Shown in pieces: positions 39,514 through 45,979 of a stretch of DNA of 64,000 nucleotides. The stretch is from Paenalkalicoccus suaedae (GTDB lineage: Bacteria; Bacillota; Bacilli; Bacillales; Salisediminibacteriaceae): the NCBI RefSeq assembly GCF_006965545.2, contig NZ_CP041372.2, forward strand, positions 1,426,001 to 1,490,000, written 5' to 3'. The notes under the pieces are model-generated. The model did not search any database. It was not told the DNA's origin and saw only the letters and a program-made list of their open reading frames with translations. A program made the position numbers and the translations under genes. Positions within the stretch are counted from its first letter, which is position 1. Each line of letters begins with the position of its first letter.

Positions 39514-40362
39514 ATGAGAGATAAACGTCTAACGGAAAAACGAAAAAGAATCGTTACTTATAAGCTGATCGGTAAGACGGGGATATTATTGTGTGTCATT
39601 CCTTTTATACCTAGTTTTTTACTAGGATCAACCTTAGCTAGCTTTAATGATGTGGATGAAGGCGTCCTTCTTACATCCACAGAATGGATTGTAGCCACAG
39701 AAGAAGAAGTGGAACATCCAGAAAAAGGAAAGCGAGCTTCCCTTTCGTTTGACGGACTTCAAGTCTGGCAAGACTGCTCCTTTATAGTAGGTGAAGTTAA
39801 AAACGTTGGAAACAATATGAACGTACCGTGGGAGATAGAGGTTTATAAAAAAGACGGGAAGAATTGGGTGAGAATGCCGGATACTAATATCTTTGTCAGT
39901 AACCTTAAGAATGGAGAAATCGCTCAATTTTCTCACGAGCCTAAGAGTGCTGGTACGTATAAATTTAGGTTTGTAAGAGAAGCGTCTCACCCTGGTGGTC
40001 AAAATGGGGGTTGGAGTAGCCAAGTCGACTATCTCGTACTAGACACCTGCGCCGAGAAAGCAGAGAGTGTGGAGGAAGAGGCTCCGGAACAAAAGCAAGA
40101 GGAGCAGGTAGAAGAATCAAAACCGAAGGCGGAAGAGCCAAAACCGAAAGCGGAGGAACCAAAGGTCGAAGAGACGAAGTCTGAGAAACCGAAGGCGGAA
40201 GAGCCTAAGGAACAACCTAAAGTAGAAGAAACTCCTGTCATAGAAGAGCCTGTCATAGAAGCTCCAGCAAATGAAAATACGTCTACGTCGGAAGTGGAAG
40301 AAGTGGAAGTGACTACATCGGATGCATCGAGTGAAGAAGCGAATGATCAAGATGAAGAATGA
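39514..40362 (+). CDS. tapA: TapA-like fibre assembly/anchoring protein
   Basis: A 282-aa protein resembling TapA (YqxM) of B. subtilis in layout. A hydrophobic N-terminal segment ends LGSTLASFNDVDE, a SipW-type signature. A domain with paired cysteines follows (QVWQDCSFIVGEVKNVG to LVLDTCAEK). The acidic low-complexity tail has PKAEEPK repeats. In B. subtilis the order is tapA-sipW-tasA, as here. TapA attaches or nucleates TasA fibres. The ATG follows AAGGAGGG. Sequence identity looks low, so the call leans on layout. Confidence 0.82.
   Translation: MRDKRLTEKRKRIVTYKLIGKTGILLCVIPFIPSFLLGSTLASFNDVDEGVLLTSTEWIVATEEEVEHPEKGKRASLSFDGLQVWQDCSFIVGEVKNVGNNMNVPWEIEVYKKDGKNWVRMPDTNIFVSNLKNGEIAQFSHEPKSAGTYKFRFVREASHPGGQNGGWSSQVDYLVLDTCAEKAESVEEEAPEQKQEEQVEESKPKAEEPKPKAEEPKVEETKSEKPKAEEPKEQPKVEETPVIEEPVIEAPANENTSTSEVEEVEVTTSDASSEEANDQDEE
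40117..40230 (+). repeat. PKAEEPK-coding repeats in the tapA tail
   Basis: Imperfect repeats encode the ESKPKAEEPKPKAEEPKVEE type sequence. They give an extended, highly charged C-terminal tail that could span or contact the wall. Confidence 0.7.
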
Positions 40363-40376
40363 GAGGAGACAATTCC

Positions 40377-40961
40377 ATGGTGAAAAAAGGATTAAAACTT
40401 GTGAGTAAGCTTATTAATACCGTGCTTATCGTAGCGCTTTTATCTACTGCTTCACTAGTCTTAATTAATGTCTTTACAGAGGGCGAGCCAGAAGTGTTTG
40501 GTCAAGAGCTTAAAGTCGTTTACTCCGGTTCGATGGAGCCATTTATCCAGACTGGGGCGATCATAGGAATTAACACGATGGCAGATAAAGAGGCCATGCA
40601 GCCTGGGGATGTTGTCATGTATCAAAGTGAACCAGGAGTATTTGTTACTCACCGAATCGTTGAGCTAGTTGAGACGGGCCAGGGAACCGTGTATCGAACG
40701 AAAGGGGATAACAACGCAGACGTTGACCAACAGCTTTTATTGCCAGATAACATCTATGGTCTACACGGCAATATCAATATTCCTTACGTTGGATTCGCAA
40801 TGGACTTTGCAAATTCGCAAATGGGATTGGTGCTTCTACTTATGATCCCAGGTGTCATCTTCTTATTCTACTCAGGCAAAATGCTTGTTGAAGGAACGAG
40901 AGAGATTAAGGCACACAAAAAGCAACTTGAGGAACAAAAGCTTACTTCAGAGTCAGCTTAA
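40377..40961 (+). CDS. sipW: SipW-type signal peptidase I (second copy)
   Basis: S26B signal peptidase of 194 aa, a paralogue of the one at 37228. The catalytic Ser is in YSGSMEPFIQTGAII and His in FVTHRIVEL; RTKGDNNADVD is the third box. It has N- and C-terminal membrane segments. The ATG at 40377 lies 8 nt after GAGGAG. It sits between tapA and tasA as in B. subtilis. Having two such peptidases in one locus is unusual. Confidence 0.93.
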   Translation: MVKKGLKLVSKLINTVLIVALLSTASLVLINVFTEGEPEVFGQELKVVYSGSMEPFIQTGAIIGINTMADKEAMQPGDVVMYQSEPGVFVTHRIVELVETGQGTVYRTKGDNNADVDQQLLLPDNIYGLHGNINIPYVGFAMDFANSQMGLVLLLMIPGVIFLFYSGKMLVEGTREIKAHKKQLEEQKLTSESA

Positions 40962-41051
40962 ATACGGTTATTTCATGAAGGCGTGAAGCTACATGATTAA
41001 CATAGATAAAAAATATCCAGTAAGGATAACAAATTAAAGGAGGAGTTAAGT

Positions 41052-41846
41052 ATGGAAATGAAAAAGAAGATTGGCGTTGGGGTATTAACTGGTATGATCG
41101 GGCTTTCATTAGTAGGTGGCGGAACATGGGCTGCATTTAACGATGTGGAACAACTCAGTGGATCATTTGCAACTGGTGAGCTTGACTTTACTATTACTGA
41201 TAGAACGGCAGGCGAGGATGGTAGCTTCGTACTATTTGAGGATGCTAACCTGAAGCCTGGTGACGAACTTCACCGTACGATTACATTCCGAAATAACGGG
41301 TCACTTCATATTGATAAACTACTTGTACATGTTGACGAAGGGGTTTTCGCACAAGATTTTAGCTCCATCCCAAATAGTGCAGAACTCTCAGCGGCTAAAG
41401 CAGAGTATGAAGGTGAATTCGGTTCGATTGAAGATGCTTTCTTAGACCAGTTCGTTATTACTTTCCTTGAATCAGACAGAGCAGCAGGTAACTTAGTAAA
41501 CCCTGTTACTATCCCTGGAGCAAGATTCTCCTTACTTGACTTGAAAGAAAAGAACTATACTGGGAAGATTCGTTCTGAGTATATTACGAACGGAGACCTG
41601 GATCTTTCCACAACTCGAGGCCTTGAAGTAGGTGACCAGGACGTTATTAAATTCGAAATTGAATTTGAGAACGATGATGAGAGAATTGGAAGTGGCGGTG
41701 GAACAGACCGTCTCTTTAAGCAAAACGTCTTCCAAGGTGCTTCTATGAACTTTGGTCTTTCGATTGAAGCAACACAAGATGAAGGATTTGTTGGAACAGA
41801 GGATGGAGAGCTAGAAACTCGTAATGGTCTATATCAAGGAAACTAA
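41052..41846 (+). CDS. tasA: TasA/CalY family fibre protein, copy 2
   Basis: Secreted protein of 264 aa, close paralogue of the 37807 product. The signal region LSLVGGGTWAAFNDVEQLS is nearly identical to it. FEDANLKPGDEL, the N-x-G turn (FRNNGSLHID) and GSGGGTDRLFKQNVFQGA are shared. By position (third gene after tapA and sipW) it is the likely main TasA subunit. AAAGGAGGAG precedes the ATG. Confidence 0.9.
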   Translation: MEMKKKIGVGVLTGMIGLSLVGGGTWAAFNDVEQLSGSFATGELDFTITDRTAGEDGSFVLFEDANLKPGDELHRTITFRNNGSLHIDKLLVHVDEGVFAQDFSSIPNSAELSAAKAEYEGEFGSIEDAFLDQFVITFLESDRAAGNLVNPVTIPGARFSLLDLKEKNYTGKIRSEYITNGDLDLSTTRGLEVGDQDVIKFEIEFENDDERIGSGGGTDRLFKQNVFQGASMNFGLSIEATQDEGFVGTEDGELETRNGLYQGN

Positions 41847-41858
41847 TAAATAATCTCG

Positions 41859-41892
41859 AGGGAGTGGCTGCTGCCCTCCCTTTCTTCTTTTT
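41859..41892 (+). terminator. Leaky terminator between tasA and downstream genes
   Basis: AGGGAG-T-GG pairs with CC-CTCCCT around CTGCTG, with a bulged T, then a T-rich run. It probably lowers expression of the three genes behind it, favouring a large excess of fibre subunit over anchor and sortase. Confidence 0.55.
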
Positions 41893-41920
41893 AGCAGGAC
41901 ATAGAAAGTAGGTGATCACC

Positions 41921-42874
41921 ATGATGTCATATAAGCAAAAGCTTGGTGTAAGCGCATTGACTTTTATGCTTGGGTTGACTCTAGTAAGCGGAGGGACTCT
42001 CGCATTGTTTAACGATGTCGAACAAGTAACCGGGGAACATAGCACAGGAACCCTCGATATAAATGTGGAGGATTTAAGCGGAGCTACGACACTATCTTTA
42101 TCCTCTAATGGGATTATCCCAGGAGAAACAAGGGATATCACGTATCGCATTCATAATACAGGTTCTATGTCGATTTCAGATATTGCTTTTTTTCTTGATG
42201 ATTGTCAATTTGTAGGACCCTCTAGTAGCGGAGATACTGGACTTCAAGTCGATCGCGATTCCTATCTCAATATGCTGGACCTAAAAATTACAACAAAAGA
42301 TAAAAATGGAGCTACAGAAGTACTAACAGACCCTACTTTTACTTTAGGAAAATTATGTGATAATGATTTCTCTCAGGTGAGTATCGCTAATAAAGTAGTG
42401 ATTAATGGAGGTTCTTATTTAAATGTAGCACCTTCCAATCATTTACCTAGTCCAGGAGATTCCACTCACTATACAGATGTAACGTTTTCTATCTCATTCA
42501 ATCCACCTGAAATGACTGCTAAAGAGACGTCGGCAGAGGATAGTATAGTGCAGACGGCTTCAGCAAAAAAACCACCTAATAATGAAAAAGAAAATGGTGG
42601 GAACAACGGAAACAGCGGAAATAACGGAAAAGACAAAGACAAAGACAAAGACAAAGACAAAGACAAAGACAAAGACAAAGACAAAGACAAAGACAAAGAC
42701 AAAGACAAAGACACACCTCCAGAGGTGGTCATCACAGAGGTGGATTTAAGCGCTTCTATAGAAGTATCGTTCTCTCTAGAGGCTATTCAACATCAAGGGG
42801 TTACGGGCAAGACGAATTCTTACATTCAAAATGAAAATAGAGTTCGATTGCCTAAAAGCGATACGTCGAAATGA
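41921..42874 (+). CDS. TasA-like protein with Lys-Asp repeat
   Basis: A 317-aa secreted protein. The signal region LTLVSGGTLALFNDVEQVTG is of SipW type. NGIIPGETRDITYRIHNTGSM matches the PGD..N-x-G segment of the family. Between about residue 236 and 264 the chain carries an uninterrupted (KD)14 stretch, placed inside the C-terminal part of the domain, after which conserved sequence (ASIEVSFSLEAIQHQGVTG) resumes. It has Cys residues absent in the other two. Possibly a minor or tip subunit. The ATG at 41921 follows AGGTGA. Confidence 0.85.
   Translation: MMSYKQKLGVSALTFMLGLTLVSGGTLALFNDVEQVTGEHSTGTLDINVEDLSGATTLSLSSNGIIPGETRDITYRIHNTGSMSISDIAFFLDDCQFVGPSSSGDTGLQVDRDSYLNMLDLKITTKDKNGATEVLTDPTFTLGKLCDNDFSQVSIANKVVINGGSYLNVAPSNHLPSPGDSTHYTDVTFSISFNPPEMTAKETSAEDSIVQTASAKKPPNNEKENGGNNGNSGNNGKDKDKDKDKDKDKDKDKDKDKDKDKDKDTPPEVVITEVDLSASIEVSFSLEAIQHQGVTGKTNSYIQNENRVRLPKSDTSK
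42629..42712 (+). repeat. Perfect hexanucleotide tandem repeat (AAAGAC)14
   Basis: Fourteen exact copies of AAAGAC encode (Lys-Asp)14. Perfect identity points to recent expansion by slippage. Length changes keep the reading frame, so the spacer length of the protein could vary between cells. Confidence 0.97.
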
Positions 42875-42899
42875 CATAAATGGAAGCAGGTGATAATCG

Positions 42900-43880
42900 A
42901 TGATGAGAAAAGTATTTATATGCATTGCTACGTGTTTTCTACTAGCTGCGCTTAGTTTCCCAACAAACGTATTAGCTGTTGATGGATTATCGTTATCTAC
43001 AAGTAGGCAAGCGGTTTTATTTGATGATTCTAATGCAAAGCCAGGAGATGCTCTAGAGCGTGATTTATGGGTAATGAACGATGGAAGTATTAATTATTAT
43101 TATAAATCTTCTGCAGAATTTGTTTCTGGGGATGAGTATTTATGGGATGCGATTATGTTAGAGGTCAGTAAGGTGAACCCCGATACAGAGGAGAAATTTG
43201 AACTTTACAAAGGTAAAATAGCTGATTTTGTTGGATTTGAGCCAAGATTTTTACGATCGCAAACGATGGAGCTACTTCATTTTAAGCTATATATTGATTA
43301 CAGTCTTGATAATAGTTATCAAGGATTAAACGTTGATTTCTTGGTAACCTTATGGGCTGAGGCAGTGTCTTCGACGGATCCACCAACGGATGGACCACCG
43401 ACAAATCCGCCTCCGGTGAATCCACCGCCAGTGGACCCACCTAATGAACCTGATCCAGAAGAGCCGGAAAATCCTGAAAATCCTGATCCAGAAGTGCCTG
43501 AAGAACCACCTATTATTGATCCTCCGGATGAGCCAGAGGTAGATCCGGTTGAACCAGAGGAGCCGACTGACCCGACTGATCCAGAAAATCCGGAAGATCC
43601 CGAAACGCCGATTGTCAGCGAGCCAGATGAACCTGAGGTAGGCAGTGAGGTTGATCCTCCTTCGAGTGGTGGAGACGGAGGTGCAATTCCGATTAACAAT
43701 GATCGTGGAATAGGACCAGATCGTGTTATCGAAACTACAAATAACGGACTATTACCTCAGACAGGTGCGGAATCTCTCCAATACCTCGTTTATATTGGTT
43801 TAGGGTTAATTATTTATGGGGCTGGGTTTTATTTTTTACACATAGCTAGAAGAAATAGAAGGGCAGCTGATCTCGGATGA
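42900..43880 (+). CDS. LPQTG cell-wall protein with CalY-like domain
   Basis: A 326-aa surface protein. It has an ordinary Sec signal (residues 1-26, cut near VLA-VDG), not the SipW type. Residues about 35-150 contain QAVLFDDSNAKPGDALERD and MNDGS, which align with the CalY family motif. A Pro/Glu/Asp-rich wall-spanning stalk (about 150-275) follows. The end is a sortase signal: LPQTG, a hydrophobic helix and RRNRR. The sortase gene overlaps its stop by 4 bp. Likely the covalent wall anchor of the fibre. Confidence 0.9.
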   Translation: MMRKVFICIATCFLLAALSFPTNVLAVDGLSLSTSRQAVLFDDSNAKPGDALERDLWVMNDGSINYYYKSSAEFVSGDEYLWDAIMLEVSKVNPDTEEKFELYKGKIADFVGFEPRFLRSQTMELLHFKLYIDYSLDNSYQGLNVDFLVTLWAEAVSSTDPPTDGPPTNPPPVNPPPVDPPNEPDPEEPENPENPDPEVPEEPPIIDPPDEPEVDPVEPEEPTDPTDPENPEDPETPIVSEPDEPEVGSEVDPPSSGGDGGAIPINNDRGIGPDRVIETTNNGLLPQTGAESLQYLVYIGLGLIIYGAGFYFLHIARRNRRAADLG

Positions 43881-44482
43881 GAATAACAGCCCTCATTATG
43901 ATCGTACTTGGCCTGCTCTTTATGTCGACTCCTCTTATAAAAGCGGAGCTCGATCAACAAAAGGAGCAGGCTTTATTAAAAGAGTTTGAAGAGCTCTCCG
44001 CGATTTTTGATCAAAAGATTAGAGAAGATGTTTATGAAGGCCCGCATACAGAGGGCGTTCCACTTGTTAAAGAGGATGAAACGGATGTCATTGGATTACT
44101 TTCTATCGATTCTATTGAATTGACCTTGCCTATACGGTTAGGGACTACAAACGATATTCTAAAGAGTGGGGCAGGGTTAATGACAGAATCGACGCCACTA
44201 GATAAGCGTGGGAACAGTGCAATAGCGGCTCACAGGCAATACAAATATGGGGTGCAATTTAATCGTTTAAATGAAGTAAGACGTCATGATCTTATTGAGG
44301 TAGAGCAAGTAAATGGGGATAAAAGAACGTATCAAGTTGAGCACATTAGCCGAGTATTACCTGACGAAATGCATGTTATTAAAGAAGCGCCGGGTCCATC
44401 TTTACTCACGTTAATAACGTGTGATCCGATGATAAACCCGACGCATCGCTTAATTGTTCAAGCAAAAGAGATCGATTATTAG
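43877..44482 (+). CDS. Sortase (class D-like)
   Basis: Sortase of 201 aa. N-terminal anchor at residues 2-20. The catalytic Cys is in LLTLITCDP, His in AIAAHRQY and Arg in THRLIVQ. LSIDSIELTLPI is the usual beta-strand start of the domain. Its only visible substrate is the LPQTG protein it overlaps by 4 bp. Its stop also overlaps the convergent sinR stop by 4 bp, with no terminator between. Confidence 0.92.
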   Translation: MRITALIMIVLGLLFMSTPLIKAELDQQKEQALLKEFEELSAIFDQKIREDVYEGPHTEGVPLVKEDETDVIGLLSIDSIELTLPIRLGTTNDILKSGAGLMTESTPLDKRGNSAIAAHRQYKYGVQFNRLNEVRRHDLIEVEQVNGDKRTYQVEHISRVLPDEMHVIKEAPGPSLLTLITCDPMINPTHRLIVQAKEIDY

Positions 44483-44814
44483 TTCTGCTTCATTTTCCAT
44501 TTGTTAAACTCTAAGAAATCTTTGAATTCTTCCTTAGAAATCCCAGAATTCATTGCGAGCTCCACTAGCTCCTGCCACTCTGCATCAAGTGAGGCAGAGC
44601 TTTTTTTTGTGGAAGCTGTATCGTTTAAGAGCTGATTCATATCAACGTCTAATACTTCAGCAATCTTCTCAATAAAAGAGATGGAAGGGTTAGACTGAAT
44701 GTTTCGTTCAATAGCACTCAAATAAGATTTTGCTACTCCGGCCCGATCAGCTAGCTCGCTCATCGTGAGGCCCTTCTCTTGGCGATATTTCCGAACTCGT
44801 TCTCCTATCAACAT
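44479..44814 (-). CDS. sinR: Biofilm master regulator SinR
   Basis: A 111-aa protein, the same length as B. subtilis SinR. The HTH is MLIGERVRKYRQEKGLTMSELADRAGVAKSYLSAIERN with NPSISFIEKI, here given only as its key part. The C-terminal dimerisation/SinI-binding part is AEWQELVELAMNSGISKEEF and DFLEFNKWK. The start at 44814 follows GGAGG by 5 nt. No sinI is adjacent. Expected to repress both fibre promoters through the operators at 37166-37211 and 39378-39485. Confidence 0.93.
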   Translation of the reverse strand: MLIGERVRKYRQEKGLTMSELADRAGVAKSYLSAIERNIQSNPSISFIEKIAEVLDVDMNQLLNDTASTKKSSASLDAEWQELVELAMNSGISKEEFKDFLEFNKWKMKQN

Positions 44815-44830
44815 GATCACCTCCAACAAA

Positions 44831-44892
44831 AATGACTAATAAATAAGAGTCATTGTACTTTATATCATACCATAAGTTTCGTTATTGAGAAT
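44831..44892 (-). promoter_or_regulatory. sinR promoter region with operator motif and leader hairpin
   Basis: TTCGTTATTGAGAAT (44878-44892) matches the fibre-locus operator. On the minus strand it precedes TATGAT and TACAAT -10 candidates, so autoregulation is plausible. AATGACT (44831-44837) and AGTCATT (44848-44854) form a 7-bp hairpin in the leader. Confidence 0.45.
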
Positions 44893-44942
44893 GTGACATT
44901 CACAAATTTCGGCAATTTTAAACATTTTTTTGAGAAAATATA

Positions 44943-44975
44943 GAAAAAACCCAAGCTCGTAAAAAGAGCTTGGGT
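44943..44975 (-). terminator. Terminator for the DUF1189 gene
   Basis: ACCCAAGCTC pairs perfectly with GAGCTTGGGT (10 bp). On the minus strand it runs into T6. Confidence 0.88.
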
Positions 44976-44981
44976 AAAATG

Positions 44982-45779
44982 CTAGGATGGATTGCCAGTC
45001 TCAATAGGATCCACACTTGGCTGTTTAGGTTTGGGAACTGCTTTTAAAGCAAGGTTCATCATGACAATTGCAACAATCCAATATAATCCGAAGGAGAATG
45101 GAAGCTGTGGTACGATAAGGTCGATGATAGCGAACACGACAGTTGGTAGCGTTACAGCATAGGCAGCTAATCTCCACAGCTGTCTATACGCTAACTGATC
45201 GGCTACATTCTTTTTAAGTAGCAGACCTATTAGCGCCAAGAAGCTAACGCCAATAAACTTGAGTGCCGTTGTGAATAAGTAAATTCCAATTATAAACACA
45301 CCAATAAACAGTGGGCTTAAACCTATAATGGAGCTTGCAAAACCTTGAATCTCATCGCTTGTAAGGTTCGCTCCAAACTCTTGATAACGAACTTGTTCCG
45401 ACGTACCACCAAAGTTTGCCACTACCTCTGTCTCGTAAAGAGCAACAACGTTTGTGTATTGTGCTAACTCACTACGATCGACATTACCAGCTGCATCGAC
45501 GATAAAAACAAGCTCTCCTGTATCATCAATGTACGTCTCGTTGTCGGGCGTTGACAATACCCCATTTTGAATCTCAAATTCAGGCAAATCCTCTACAAAG
45601 TTTTCTGCTGAATCAAAGAAGGAATTTAGTGTCATTCCAAATATAATGGAAGGTGGAATGGTAACGATAAGCATTAAGAAGAATACATATCCAATTGTTT
45701 TACCTATTTTTTGAAATCGAAATTTTGCGATTGTCTCAGGAGAATAGAGACTTTTTGCAAACTGCTGAAAAATATTCAT
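44982..45779 (-). CDS. DUF1189 membrane protein
   Basis: Integral membrane protein of 265 aa. The start MNIFQQFAKSLYSPETIAKFRFQKIG followed by a helix (residues 30-50) is typical of DUF1189. An extracytoplasmic domain of about 100 residues follows, then four further helices. Start at 45779 has GGGAG 6 nt upstream; a longer start at 45839 lacks a site. Function unknown. Confidence 0.8.
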   Translation of the reverse strand: MNIFQQFAKSLYSPETIAKFRFQKIGKTIGYVFFLMLIVTIPPSIIFGMTLNSFFDSAENFVEDLPEFEIQNGVLSTPDNETYIDDTGELVFIVDAAGNVDRSELAQYTNVVALYETEVVANFGGTSEQVRYQEFGANLTSDEIQGFASSIIGLSPLFIGVFIIGIYLFTTALKFIGVSFLALIGLLLKKNVADQLAYRQLWRLAAYAVTLPTVVFAIIDLIVPQLPFSFGLYWIVAIVMMNLALKAVPKPKQPSVDPIETGNPS

Positions 45780-45867
45780 ATATGACTCCCTCTCTATGTG
45801 TTCTTTGTCTATTTTTGCATACAGTTTCCAGCATGACAAGCGCGAGAATTCCCTTTATTTGTTACGG

Positions 45868-45917
45868 TTAAAATAATCTTAATAAAATCTTTACAATTTA
45901 TTAATTTATAATTAACA
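45868..45917 (+). promoter_or_regulatory. PhoP-box-like direct repeats and -10 of the Na/Pi gene
   Basis: TTAAAA (45868), TTAATA (45879), TTTACA (45890), TTAATT (45901) and TTAACA (45912) are spaced exactly 11 bp apart, like the TTAACA repeats bound by PhoP. A TATAAT at 45907-45912 has no recognisable -35, as expected of an activator-dependent promoter. Sequence is AT-rich, so chance matches are possible. Confidence 0.5.
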
Positions 45918-45979
45918 TTTACAACGTAAAGTGTACTTCGGTAACGCACATAAACTCGAATTCTCAGGGGGATAACACA

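Noticed and set aside
40029-40350. Minus-strand Ser/Phe/Arg-rich open frames opposite the tapA tail
   Set aside because: Antisense of the PKAEEPK repeats, without ribosome sites.
42469-42735. Minus-strand open frame coding a long Ser-Leu repeat
   Set aside because: It is the complement of the AAAGAC repeat in the TasA-like gene and has no ribosome binding site.
43319-43699. Minus-strand Gly/Ser-rich open frame
   Set aside because: It mirrors the Pro/Glu/Asp-rich stalk of the LPQTG gene; composition is explained by the antisense reading.
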